From contig NC_072800.1 in assembly GCF_028583425.1 (NCBI RefSeq), positions 94,147,001 to 94,211,000 on the forward strand: a stretch of 64,000 nucleotides of DNA, given 5' to 3'. The notes under the pieces are model-generated. The model saw nothing but the letters and a program-made list of their open reading frames with translations. It did not search any database and was not told the DNA's origin. The position numbers and the translations under genes are program-made. This document shows positions 25,301 to 34,609 of this stretch, piece by piece; position 1 is the stretch's first letter; each line of letters opens with the position of its first letter. The stretch comes from Eublepharis macularius. Its lineage: Eukaryota; Chordata; Lepidosauria; Squamata; Eublepharidae.

Positions 25301-28246
25301 GTGCCAGAACTCCGTTCCCCCGCGTTCCAGCTGAAAAAAAGCCCTGAGAGCAACCAAATACAAGAGTAACCAAGAACAATGTATTGCTGGAACAGATTCA
25401 GTAACATATGGCCTCTGGTTGGCTGACTGCAGCACATGCAAGTTGCATTTTATCATAAAAGAATCACCGTGGCTCTTCAGTTTGGGGAAGGCTAACATTG
25501 CTCATCGTACAAGGAGATGTTAAGCAAGATTGTAGAAATAAAAAAGCAACCTCTCTCTTCCCCCGAAGTTGTGCATGCTCCACTTTCTTTCTATGTGTAC
25601 AGAAAAAGTTAAAGATCTCAAGGGAAAGGGAAAGAAGACTTACATTGCAATCCCAAGGAGAGTTACTCCAGTCTAAGATCATTGAAATCAATGGGCTTAG
25701 ACTGGAGTAGACTCTAAATCCCACTAAAATGACAGAAATGCTGGAGCCATGATGAGAGAGCTGAACTGATGCAACAAGGGGAGCGTTATTTGTGGAGGAC
25801 AAACCACAAGTGATTTGCTAGAAACCCAAGCAGGCAGGCATGCACACACTCACGCAGAGAGCACATCCTACAAGCCCTCCAACTACTAACTCAGGATTAC
25901 GGAAACACTCATTCATGTGGCTTACCAGCTTCTGGGCCACAATACTGTAGTGGCTGAAGGACTGCAGAAGGGCCAGAAAACAGACTTTGCACCCAGCTAA
26001 GGAAGAGGACAAAGACACACATTTTGTTGTTATCAGGCATTCTGACTAGCAAAATAATGCTGAGACAAAACATTGCTTTGAAAAATCTTTCCAAAAACGA
26101 GAGGGTTTTTCACGTTTACAATCTACATTCCCCTTTAATCTTTATAACCTATATGCAAAAATTTTCCATGCACTTGGCAAAGTGCAGCCTGGAGACACAG
26201 TGGTTAATTGGTTGGGCTATGAGTTGGCACTCTTGCTGGTTCAAATCCCACGACTGCCATGAAAGAGGTAGGTGGCCTTGGGTCAGCCACTCCTCTCAGC
26301 CCCAGCTGGCTGGTGGGGATAATAAGAACACTGACTTTGAGCATCATTCTTCAGGCAACTAAGCCGTCTAGAACAGTGATATACAAGCACACTGTTGTTG
26401 TTGTTGTTGTTGTTGTTGTTATTGCAAGCTACCTGGCTCAAGCTGCATATGCTAATCCCAATACACATTTTCAGAACCTGGATTTTTTTTTCTTGGTATA
26501 GAATGGGGGTGACAGCAATAGGAAATCTTGGTACATGTAAGGCCCTGAGTCAATTCCTGACATCTCCAGTTAAAGGGTCAGGAGTTGCTGTTCTAAAAGA
26601 GAAGAGAAAATCTGCCCCAGACTCTAGGTGGCAGCTTCCAGGAGTTCAACATGGTCCAAGGTCGCTCCTTAAATCCTCGGGATGGATAAACAGAAGCCAT
26701 AAAAAAGTTCATAGGGAGGGCAACGAGGCAGGAAACCACAAATGTGAAGGGCCCCCACCCAACTCGGCCAGGGGCCACTTTGGAGAAGAAGGGCAGGAAG
26801 CCACACAAGGTGCAGAAGCCTGGCCCAGAACTGCAGCTTGTTGCGGAAACTGCTTGACTGTTTTCAAACAGATTTTTCCAAACATCCGGATGAGATGCCA
26901 TGGGCCAAAAGGTAAGAAGAAACTGCTTAGGAATGGAGCAGGTGACCGCAGAGGGGCTTTCCTGTCCCCTGCCACTGGCTGCCGGCTGCCTTTCAGCCCA
27001 AGCAGCTTTGGACAGTTGCCAGGACTGACAAGAGATCCTCAGTGGCCCATACTGAGATCACAGTGGCCCATAAGGCCACCCGACCGAAGCCCGGCCAAGG
27101 AAGGAAGTCGCTTACCGTTGTTCTCTTCTGTATTCACTGTCACCAAATACCCCTTTCCCTGAGCCCAAAGAGGTCTGCATAAGAAATGCGTTCAAAATGT
27201 TTCATCATCCTGCATACCTTTTAAATAAAAGGAGAGGAAATGGTGAACCAAGAAGCTGGCATCTGTCTTGGTGGAAACCAGCAGTGTCAGCTTGCCCTGG
27301 GGAGAGAGGACAAGGCAGTCAAACCCAACAGTCTCCAGAGAGGGCGGGGCTTTGGGGCAGGGCTCCCAGAGTCCCTCTCTGGCTACTCCAGCTTAAGGGG
27401 GTCTCAGCAAGTGACAGGAAAAATCTCCCTTTCTCTCTCCGGAGGCCTTGAATAGCCTCCTCCACTTGAAGCCAACTGGGCAGCCTTTGGTCAGTCACAG
27501 CTCTCTCAGAGCTCTCTCAGCCCCACCCACCTCACAGGGTGATTGTCCTGAGGATAATTATAACACACTTTGTAAACTGCTCTGAGAGGGCGTTAGGTTG
27601 TCCTGAAGGGCGGTATAGGAATTGAATGTTGATAGCCATCATCAGGCAGATCAGAGATGCAAGCCACCTTGAAAGAACTTCTCCCCAGCGTTGCCACCCT
27701 CCAGGGAGGGCCTGGAGACATCCCAGAATTACACCTGCTCTCCAGGCCATAGAGATCGGTTACCTTGGAGGAAACGGCCGCCTTGGAGGGTGGGCTCTCT
27801 GGCTTTATACCCTGCTGAGGTCCCTCCCCTCCCCCAAACCACGGTCACCCTCAGTTTTCACCCCCAAATCTCCACGGATTTCCCGGCCTGGAGTTGGCCA
27901 CCCTAGGCAGCCCTTTAGTGAAGCTCCTCCCTCCAAGCCCTGGTATCCGTGCTCCGCCTGCAGAGCTGAGGCGGGCAATGTCCAGAGGCAGGGCTTTTCC
28001 CGCGGTGGCGCCTTGCCTAAGAATCACTCCTCCCCCAGAGTGGGCGGCGCCCCATCTCCCTGCTGCGGGGCCCAAGGACTACAAGTCCCAGCATGCCTGT
28101 CTTCCGATGAGGCGCGCATTGCACCCTGGGAGCCCTCCCACGGCTGCCCCCTCCCTGCCGGCGGCCGAAGCCTCCCCGAGCCGGCGCCTCACCTGCTCCG
28201 GCCGCTCCACGAAGTCGGCCAGCAGCTCAGTCAGCTGCGCGAACAT
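16534..28246 (-). CDS. ELP6: ELP6 gene, Elongator complex protein 6 (seven exons, span)
   Basis: ELP6 is a subunit of the Elp4-Elp5-Elp6 ring of Elongator, the cytoplasmic complex needed for wobble-uridine modification of tRNAs; it has a RecA-like fold without an active ATPase site. Exons, in gene order: 28246-28193, 27158-27116, 25996-25926, 22964-22840, 21748-21553, 18626-18480, 16662-16534. All introns are GT-AG and the phases join into about 254 codons plus stop; human ELP6, from memory, is 266 residues. Conserved blocks include CKVCF..LLQSFSHYSIV.QKL, ERGQLVFLEGLK, VLIVDDLSVLLSLG, LDFIHYCR, AEGLATGFCKDVHGQ and the C-terminal YQYKIQDK. The shortfall lies in exon 2, the one uncertain exon. 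Introns are full of transposons, but no coding exon appears interrupted. Confidence 0.95.
18480..18626 (-). CDS. ELP6: ELP6 exon 6
   Basis: 147 nt encode 49 residues, starting GNMVVMEHSS, through the acidic DSEDEENELL stretch, to AEGLATGFCKDVHGQ, a strong match to mammalian ELP6. The acceptor is ggcctag|GGG and the donor GGGCAG|gtgagt. A hAT-type element with its target duplication starts 22 nt upstream of the acceptor. Confidence 0.95.
18656..19014. mobile_element. hAT-type element in an ELP6 intron
   Basis: 359 bp flanked by GCAGAGAC (18648-18655) and GCGGAGAC (19015-19022), 7 of 8 matching. Ends contain GGGCACAAACC and GGTTTGTGCTCTA, and the interior is rich in inverted TTCACGAAC-like words. 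Its family resembles that of 12245-12973. It lies just upstream of the exon 6 acceptor. Confidence 0.75.
19274..19321. repeat. (GTT)n/(ATT)n microsatellite
   Basis: About 11 GTT units run into ATT units, next to GC-bearing SINE-tail-like text (TATAGCCCGC). Confidence 0.9.
19560..19910 (-). repeat. L2-type LINE fragment
   Basis: Minus-strand text reads ..VQNAAACVLMSITYRAHITP then LQQLHWLPMDFQIRFRVLVL, matching the C-terminal part of L2/CR1-group reverse transcriptases, with interruptions. Confidence 0.75.
20338..20575 (+). repeat. 5S rRNA-derived SINE
   Basis: GGGAGCTAAACAGGGTTGGC followed by GTCAGTACTTAGATGGGAGA matches the 5S rRNA internal promoter region. The tail (GGCAATGGCAAAGCACCTCT) is the body of the squamate 5S SINE. 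Confidence 0.8.
21300..21506. mobile_element. Penelope-derived palindromic mini-element
   Basis: AGTAGTATATA flanks both sides (21289-21299, 21507-21517). The interior is an imperfect palindrome with AAGAGCAAGAGTCCAGTAGC at one end and its complement at the other, ending in ACTACTACAGACAAACATGG. It lies in an ELP6 intron, 36 nt past the exon 5 donor. CTGAAGA and ATGAAAG at the centre suggest a decayed hammerhead core. Confidence 0.75.
21553..21748 (-). CDS. ELP6: ELP6 exon 5
   Basis: 196 nt encode one base of a split codon and then 65 residues containing LKALYEFVQTAL, CPVLIVDDLSVLLSLG and VLDFIHYCRVTV. The acceptor is ccgttgcag|TGG and the donor CTTAAG|gtattg. The VDDLSVL strand is where active RecA proteins hold Walker B. 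A Penelope-derived palindrome begins only about 36 nt past the donor. Confidence 0.95.
22186..22274. repeat. ~90-bp palindromic repeat
   Basis: GTGAAATCCTAAG.. and ..CTTAGGATTTCAC are inverted arms around GAGTTACTCC and GGGCTTAGACTGGAGTAACT. A related copy is at 25646-25717. Such short palindromes are common in squamates; superfamily not assigned. Confidence 0.7.
22440..22540 (+). repeat. CR1 LINE 3' end
   Basis: GGTTGGACTAGATGGTCTG followed by CCTTCCAACTGAATGATTCT is the typical CR1 terminus with its ATTCTATGAT-like end. Only the last ~100 bp are present. Confidence 0.85.
22840..22964 (-). CDS. ELP6: ELP6 exon 4
   Basis: 125 nt encode GLSLTTAKERGQLVFLEGLK and on to PFQFI plus two bases. 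The acceptor is tttcctag|GGA and the donor ATCAG|gtaacc. The ERGQLVFLEGLK block is diagnostic. The second half (SHDIFFGKQQSLESRP) diverges from mammals, as expected for a variable loop. Confidence 0.95.
23593..23776 (+). repeat. tRNA-Ala-like SINE
   Basis: ACATCTGCTTGGAAGGCAGA, GGTTCAATC, then CAGTCTGAGTAGACAATACT and GGTATAAGGCAACTTCATGT follow the known squamate SINE of this type. Confidence 0.8.
24605..24871 (+). repeat. Sauria-type tRNA SINE
   Basis: The tRNA-like head CAGTTTGGTGTAGTGGTTAA with GTTTGATCCCC, the CAGCTCTCTCAGAGCTCTCT body, and a CGAATGATGTTGTTGTTG tail define a near-complete Sauria SINE in ELP6 intron 3. Confidence 0.88.
25135..25346. mobile_element. Foldback hAT-type element, second copy
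   Basis: It matches 2493-2754, with part of the left half missing, and has AGAGTAAC / AGAGCAAC flanks (25127-25134, 25347-25354; 7 of 8). It lies in an ELP6 intron. Confidence 0.85.
25646..25717. repeat. ~70-bp palindromic repeat
   Basis: Related to 22186-22274: GAGTTACTCCAGTCTAAG, then GGGCTTAGACTGGAGTAG. Confidence 0.65.
25926..25996 (-). CDS. ELP6: ELP6 exon 3
   Basis: 71 nt encode two bases of a split codon followed by 23 residues, GCKVCFLALLQSFSHYSIVAQKL, nearly identical to mammalian ELP6. The acceptor is ttccttag|CT and the donor AAGCTG|gtaagc, phase 0. This is the core strand-helix of the RecA-like fold. Confidence 0.95.
26183..26432 (+). repeat. tRNA-derived SINE, Sauria-like
   Basis: A diverged head (ACACAGTGGTTAATTGGTTG) with GGTTCAAATCCC and a CTGTTGTTGTTG tail. 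In ELP6 intron 2. Confidence 0.65.
27116..27158 (-). CDS. ELP6: ELP6 exon 2, candidate, unusually short
   Basis: Acceptor ctcag|GGAAAG and donor AACG|gtaagc bound 43 nt encoding GKGYLVTVNTEENN plus one base. Both phases fit exons 1 and 3 exactly. Mammalian ELP6 has about 27 codons here (GK.TLLCDAKTDG.., then a FLVHHFLSFYLK-like helix). The candidate matches only the first half, weakly, and the helix half is missing. Either the true exon or a second small exon was missed or lost, or this lineage has a shortened exon. Confidence 0.5.
27455..27640 (+). repeat. Sauria-type SINE, 5'-truncated
   Basis: CTCCACTTGAAGCCAACTGG through CCTGAAGGGCGGTATAGGAA matches the body and tail of the 24605 copy. 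Confidence 0.8.
27690..27905 (+). repeat. GTTGCCA-ended element in ELP6 intron 1
   Basis: Copy of the 11989 family, next to the ELP6 CpG-rich block. Confidence 0.7.
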
Positions 28247-28540
28247 GGCGGCTCTGTCAACTACGGATCCTGCGAAGGGACATAGAAAGCCCCGCGGTTT
28301 TGATTTCGCGCCTCTGGCGGTGTCTTGCGAGCGAGCGCGGAGGGTTTGAGAGGAAGTTGGACGATGCGCATGCGCCGCTGGACCCTGGTTCTCCGCTGTC
28401 GATTTCTCAGCGGGCGGGCGCAGAAAGGTCGGGTTGCGCTTTGCAGGAGGGGCGTGGCCGGCTGCGAGCCCGAAGGTGCTTGACCCGGAGTCCCGCGGGA
28501 TGGGATAACGGGCGAGGATGACTCCCAAGCAAGCGCGTTC
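27950..28540 (-). promoter_or_regulatory. ELP6 CpG-rich promoter region
   Basis: The block around exon 1 is GC- and CpG-rich, with no TATA box seen. On the upstream side, 28365-28376 reads TGCGCATGCGCC, a close match to the NRF1 palindrome. Inside intron 1, 28078-28096 reads ACTACAAGTCCCAGCATGC, a close match to the ZNF143/THAP11 motif found near many housekeeping promoters. Both fit a housekeeping gene. The start site was not determined. Confidence 0.65.
28193..28246 (-). CDS. ELP6: ELP6 exon 1 (start codon)
   Basis: This exon encodes 18 residues, MFAQLTELLADFVERPEQ, matching the vertebrate ELP6 N-terminus in position and phase. The ATG follows gccgcc, a strong Kozak context. The donor is CAG|gtgagg, leaving phase 0. 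It sits inside a GC- and CpG-rich block of roughly 27950-28540. Confidence 0.92.
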
Positions 28541-28601
28541 GTAGTTGCCTGCCTACTTCAACTGATCGCAGTGGGACTTTACGCCAGAGCAAGCAAGTGG
28601 G

Positions 28602-28854
28602 TTTGCCAACCTCCAGGTGGCGGCGGGGGATCTCCCAGTATTGCAGCTGATCTCCAAGCAGCAGAGATCAGATCCCCAGGAGAAAATGGGTGCTTTGGAG
28701 GGTGGGCTCTATGCATTATACCCCACTGAGGTCCCTCCCCTCCCCCAACCCCACCTTCCCCAAACCTTCACCTTCCCCAACCCCACCTTCCCCAACCTCC
28801 ACCCCCCAAATCTCCAGGAAATTCCCAGCCAGGAGTTGGCAACCTTCCAGTGCA
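28602..28854 (+). repeat. GTTGCCA-ended element upstream of ELP6
   Basis: Copy of the 11989 family, with a locally expanded CCCCACCTTCCCCAA run. It lies about 360 nt upstream of the ELP6 start codon. Confidence 0.7.
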
Positions 28855-29284
28855 TGGTTGCTTGGGAGCGAGGTAAGCCCAGTCCAACTCCATGAGCATT
28901 GATTTCAAATAAACATGGCTTGGTCAGTTTTACACGTGATGTGTGCCTGTATTTATGCAATTGATGCTGGCGGGGCCACACAGCCCCCTTAGGCCAAATA
29001 CCTACCAGTGTGCTGTGGAAACGACCAGTTAAGATGCATTTAACAATTACTTAGTGTGCAAAACATTTGATTTCGATGGGGACTGGAGTGGCAACTGGAG
29101 GACAGAGAAATGCTTATTTTCAAATATTTGAAGGAAGTTGTCCCATATTCACACACACAAGACAGTTGACAGTCGCTTGCTTTGCCTGGGAAACGGTGGG
29201 GGGACACTTTACACGTTTATAAAATTGTGGGTGTGTGAAGACAGTAGCTAGAACTCTATTTATTTTGCATGATCCGTGAATGTG

Positions 29285-29450
29285 GCGTCAGCCAGAGAAG
29301 TGGGTGGTAGTTTCAGGACAGGAGAGGGAAGCATTACATGTGAGGAACTCCTGGAATTCACTGCCGCAAGATGTGCTGATGGCTATTGGACACGATAACT
29401 CTAAGGGGGTTTTTTGGACAAATTCCTGGGAGAATCTAGCTCATGATCTC
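29285..29450 (+). repeat. CR1 LINE fragment
   Basis: GAGGAACTCCTGGAATTCACTG and GATGGCTATTGGACAC resemble the CR1 3' coding end, followed by TTTTTTGGACAAATTCCTGG. Confidence 0.65.
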
Positions 29451-29471
29451 ATTTTTATCTCGCCCTTCCTC

Positions 29472-29728
29472 CAAATAATAACTTTTTATTTATATACCGC
29501 CCTTCGGGACAACTTAACACCCACTCAGAGTAGTTTACAAAGTATGTTATTGTTATCCCCACAACAATAAACACCCTGTGAGGTGGGTGGAGCTAAGAGA
29601 GCTCTGAGAAGCTGTGACTGACCCAAGGTCACCCAGCTGGCTTCAAGCAGAGGAGTGGGGAAATCAAACCCAGTTGTCCAGATTAGAGAGCCACTGCTCT
29701 TAACCACGACACCAAACTGGCACTACAC
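29472..29728 (-). repeat. Sauria-type SINE
   Basis: Reverse-oriented copy: ATTTATATACCGCCCTTCGG at the tail side and CTCTTAACCACGACACCAAA at the head side. Confidence 0.85.
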
Positions 29729-30139
29729 CAAAGAGCTCGAGGCAGGGTATAGAGTTCTCTCCTTCCCCATTTAATTCTCACAACAGTCCTGTGAGGTAGG
29801 TTAGGCTGAATGGCCCAAGGTAACCCAATAGGATGCTTTTAACCTTGTCTCTGAATGGCGGTTGAGCGTAATAGCTAAGTGACAGGCAGAGGCAGCACGT
29901 CTTGGTTCTCGGCTGCTGGAGCAAGGGAAAAGGGAGGGCAGCAGCTCCCATACTTGTCGCCTTCCAGTGGCTTTTTTTGGGAAGAGGCTACGGGAGGAGT
30001 CTCATTCAGAAAGACAATTCCGGACTTCCTTGTGCTCCACCAGGTGGCACTACAGATAAGCAGATTCTTTGGGGAGCAGGAAGCAGAAAGAACTCAAAGG
30101 AGAGGGGGGATCTAAAAGGACCCCTTCATCACCACAGGG

Positions 30140-30650
30140 GTTTGGTAAAATCAGGAAGTGCGTCCCAGGAGAGGGCATTTTTAAAAATCTGGCCGCAGTG
30201 ATCCATTCTCTGATTTTATTCAGGTTAGATCACTGTAATGTGCTGCCTTTGAAAACAATTTGGAAACTTCAGCAGGTCCAAAATGTAGCAGCCAGGCTAC
30301 TGATGGGCTGGCTACAGGGACTGTACCACCCCGGCGCTGAAAGGTCCGCACTGGTTGCCTGTTTGTTTCCAAGCACAATTGGAAGTGCTGCTTCATATCT
30401 ATAAGGCCCTGAATGGTTTTGGAATGAAGGATCATCTCCTCCCGTATTGTCCACCAGTTAAGATCTGTCTCGCAAGCCCTCCAGAGACGAGACTGGTGGC
30501 AACCGGAGACAGGGCTTTTTCAGTGATGGCTCCTTACTTGTGGAATGCTCCTCACCTTGAGGCTGGCCTGGCACCTACATTGCTTTCATTTAGGCACCAG
30601 GCCGGAACGTTTCTGTTCTCCCAGGCTCAGGACTATGTGGAACCTTAACC
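30140..30650 (+). repeat. L2-type LINE, C-terminal fragment
   Basis: The translation includes LDHCNVLPLKTIWKLQQVQN, AARLLMG, then IYKALNGFGMKDHLLPYCPP and FSVMAPYLWNAPHLE, the standard L2 ORF2 ending, with interruptions. Confidence 0.85.
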
Positions 30651-30701
30651 ACCCTAGAAGGAATAGGGAGAGGCAACACATACTCCAAGGGCAGGAATAA
30701 T

Positions 30702-30953
30702 AACAAAATAACATTTGATTTATATACCGCCCTCCAGGACAACTGAATGCCCATTCAGAGTGGTTTACAAAGTGTGTTGTTATTTTCCTCATGACAATCA
30801 CCCTGTGAGGTGGGTGGGGCTGAGAGAGCTCTAAGAGAGCTGTGACTGAGCCAAGGTCACCCAGCTGGCTTCAAGCGGAGAAGTGGGGAATCAAACCCAG
30901 CTCTCCAGATTAGAGTCCCGTTGCTCTTAACCACTACACCAAACTGGCTCTCA
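30702..30953 (-). repeat. Sauria-type SINE
   Basis: Reverse-oriented, adjoining the L2 fragment; same structure as 29472-29728. Confidence 0.85.
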
Positions 30954-30959
30954 GTCTCC

Positions 30960-32260
30960 CATGATCAAAGTAGTTGGTCCCATTACAGAGCTCGAGGTGG
31001 ATCCGGCGGATGCCCAGACGGTAATCCATCCAGATCCAATCCCGTGCCAGTTCTACCGGGGACCCGCATTTTGTGCCTTCAGACAATGCTGGCTTTGCCT
31101 TGCTGTTAAGCTAAGAGACCGGCAACTTGGAGGGCTGTACAGAGACCCCGGCCGATCCTACTGCAGTAAAGCCTCCTGTTAAGGAATGCCGTGAGATTCT
31201 CTCCAGCCACAGATGGCTTTTCTTGCTGAGGTGGGGCACAGTGGTTCCGAGTGACAACGTGGAGACCAAGCTCCATCCCTGGGGGACTGGGCTTGCAAGA
31301 ACCCTTCCAAAATAGCACCCGTTGCTTTGAACAAGGCAGTGGTTGCCGTGAGGAGCAAGGCCTATTCAGGCCTCTCGGGTTCGTGTTGGAGGGTTTCCAG
31401 ACGCCCAGCGAACCGGTTCATAAAGCCTGCTATTCTGCAGCCAGCCAGTTCCATTTGCATCTGAAACGTGGTGGCCGCCAGCCATGTGGTCAGAGGGTTT
31501 GAATTCCTTCCTTCTCCTCACTTGAAGCCATGGGAAGGAGGAGAGCTGCCCTCTTGACCCCTCCCGTCTCCGCTTTCCCTTCCCGTGGGGCTTTGCTCAG
31601 CTCCCCTTCCTAGCCAGAGCCAGCCGGGGGAGAAGAATGGCTTCTTGTCTCAAGGTTCATGGCTTCCATCCTGATCGGAGTCCAAGGGAGAAGAGCAAAC
31701 ACAGGCCTGGTTTGCATGCCAGCCAGTTCCTCCTCTCCCTGCCTTACCCCCTGCCACTGCCAGCCGTCGGCCTCTCACAAAAAGAGACAAGCCCGCCCCC
31801 CCTTTCTTGGCCGACCTAACCAAGCATTGCAATTTAATAGCCTCGCCGTTTCAAAGTGATTACACTTCTCACAAAGGCCGGTTTGGCCATGCTGAGTGGC
31901 AAGCCAATCCTGCTCCGAATCCCCTCCAAAAGGGAGCTGGTTAGCGCTACCGTGTGAACGGCACCTCCGACCAACCGGGCTCCCTTCCTCTTTGTATCTG
32001 CATCCATGCTTGCAAGGTGAAAAGCGCTGACATTTTACATCCGAAAAGCCTCCCTTCTGCCCAGATTCCTGGGAGACATAAATAGCTAGTTGCACGAGCG
32101 GTCTGTGCATGGACCCCTTAGCCCACTGTCTGTAAGAGGATGTGTGTGCAGCGTTCCTCTGTGAGAAAGCTAGAGTAGACTTCTCTCCCTAAACGCCTGG
32201 GCAGTGATAACAGCCAGGAAATCACCCGGGCCCCCCACCCTCAACGAGTCCATCAATGAT
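30960..32260. other. No gene seen
   Basis: No exon or bounded repeat recognised between the two SINEs. Confidence 0.4.
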
Positions 32261-32261
32261 G

Positions 32262-32511
32262 GGAGGATAATAACAGCAGCAGCAGCAATATCAATGTGCT
32301 TATCTCCCACCCTTCTGGGCAGGTGAGGGCCCCACTCAGAGCAGTAAACAAAGCCAGCGTTATCATTATCCCCCCCAATACAGCTGGGGAGCTGGGCTGA
32401 GAGGAGTAGCTCACCCAAGACCACCTGCTGAGCTCGTCGCAGTGCTGGGATTCGAACTAGCGGAGTGCTGATTCACAACCCAGCCACTTAACCACTATGC
32501 TACAGCAAGCC
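32262..32511 (-). repeat. tRNA-derived SINE
   Basis: Reversed head GCCACTTAACCACTATGCTA with GGGATTCGAACTAG and a CAGCAGCAGCAGCAA tail side. Confidence 0.8.
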
Positions 32512-32896
32512 CCATGCATTTGGCGAGCACCAGCAGCCACTCGGTCTTTCTACATCCCAGCCCATTCACTGTTTGCTGCAAAAACACTTTGGGGGTATTT
32601 TACAGAATGATTAGGAGATGGTGGGGACAAGCTTTGCTGGCAGAGATCCGCTGGTTCCTTCCCTGGATGAAAGGTTCTAGGGAGATCGCAGGTGCTAGGA
32701 AAGGCTTTGGGGGACGTCTCCTGATCAGAGCAGAGTCAATGCTGGTTTGGAGCGGGAGAGAGGCTCTGCTCTGGCTCAAGGTCTGTCCTCTGTGGGTTGG
32801 GGCCTGCCACTCTGCCCCTGGCTACGGAGGGAAGCTTCTTGTGCTAGAGAAAGGTGTTGCCATTAGCTGAGCAGAGAGTTCTGCTCCAAGCCAAAG

Positions 32897-33007
<111 letters not shown>

Positions 33008-33009
33008 TT

Positions 33010-34605
33010 GGAATGTCTGTTGGCAACTGAGCCTCCGAGGCAGCACAAGCTAAACATGGAATGAATATAGATCATCTTCTGTGTGGGAGGCTGCCAGTGT
33101 GTGTCTGCAAACACACAAGCTGTTCTGGGGCCCCATCCTGCCGCCCCATCCCGTTCTTTCATATGCAGACTGAACTGCCTCTTCTTCTGGCGCAGAGCCA
33201 AAAATGTTCATGGCATGCTCGGGTGGCTGCCCTGGGGAGACCATCGCAGGAGGAGGGGTTGCTCTGCCTCCCCCTCCTGTCTGCTGTCAGCACAGCAAAA
33301 CACTGTGTGGGGTCTCGGGCATTGTGCCGTGAAAGTTAAACCGCTTGGTACGGCATTCCTATCACAGGGACCCCCTTGGAACTGCTGAGAGAGAATGGCA
33401 GGCCCCAGCCTACACTTGAGAGCATTCAAGTTGCCTTGCTGGATCTCACCAAGTCTGCCTAAACCAGCATCTGGTGTCCAACAGCAGACAGCTCAGTATC
33501 TCTGGAAGCAGGGAACGGTGGGCATATTTGTTCTCAGCAGCTGAGGTATATTGCCTCTGTACATGGAGGTTTGCTTATAATTTAGCACCCGTCTTTTGAC
33601 ATTATGGTCTCAAGGCAACTTAGGAAACACAACAAAAACACTCCCAACAGAAATAGAAAATTGGACAAATATGAAATGGTAACAACTTCCTGTATATTCT
33701 GCTTAGCTGTTAATGGCCAACAGCCATGGATAGATTGAGCTGGCCCATCTTGTCTTTTTTAAATCTATCTAAGCCACTGGAGAGCAGCAATCCTGGTAGA
33801 GAGGAGAGTCCCATGAGCGAATTATGTGTTTTGTGAAGAAGTCCTCCCTTTCGTGTGTCCAGAATGTGCAACGAAGCCGTTTTTCTGGAGTGACTCTGAG
33901 TTCTGGTATGATATGAAAAAAGTGGAAATGTCTTTTTTCCTCCACGTTTTCCATCCTTTTGTACATCTTGATCAATTCCTTCATCCTCTTCCCCCCTGCA
34001 AGCTAAAAACGCTTACCAGCCTGACCCCCCAAAAGACGCTGAGAAAGGTTATTCCACCAACTGGATGGCTGATTCTCCGGCTGAATGAGCAGCTCCTGGA
34101 ATGAAACTTCCTCTAAGGTTTCAGCCGAAACTCCTCTTGTGTTATTTGATCACATTCTTTGGTTCAGTCCTCTGGACATGTGGAACAAGGGCCTCACCTC
34201 TCAAAGCCTTGACGCTCCTTTTCCGTACATGCATCCCGTTCTTTCAGCTTCCTCCCCGCTCCCGCCCCAGTTGCCTTTTGGATTGTGAATGTCTTCCCAC
34301 TTCAGGGCCTGTCTCAAACGGTGGCACTCAGAGCTACGTACAAAACTCCAGGTGGGATGGCACCAAGCACTGACCCACTCTTGGAGACAGGCGCCCTTCT
34401 GACCTGACACACAATACTGCTCACTCATCTGGATAGCTGCTTCTAGAGCCATACAAGTGGAAAGGACATTCAGTGTGGCCCCAGAGAGACAAACGAGAGA
34501 TCGGATGGAAGTCCGGAACACAAACACGTGCCGCGTCTTGGTATATATCCTCCAAATGCATGTAAACTCGACAATTTGCAGCTAAGCAGAGGCAGCAGAT
34601 TCGAG
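33010..34605. other. No gene seen
   Basis: No exon recognised. A diverged LINE-like phrase around 33690-33760 (TTAATGGCCAACAGCCATGG) resembles CR1. Confidence 0.4.
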
Positions 34606-34609
34606 ATCT

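Noticed and set aside
26395-27162. 255-codon plus-strand reading starting in a leucine run
   Set aside because: It starts in a TTG-repeat SINE tail and runs antisense through an ELP6 intron; no domain or splice support.
28079-28528. 149-codon minus-strand reading around ELP6 exon 1
   Set aside because: Only its middle part, from the ATG at 28246 to the donor at 28193, is ELP6. The rest is promoter and intron.
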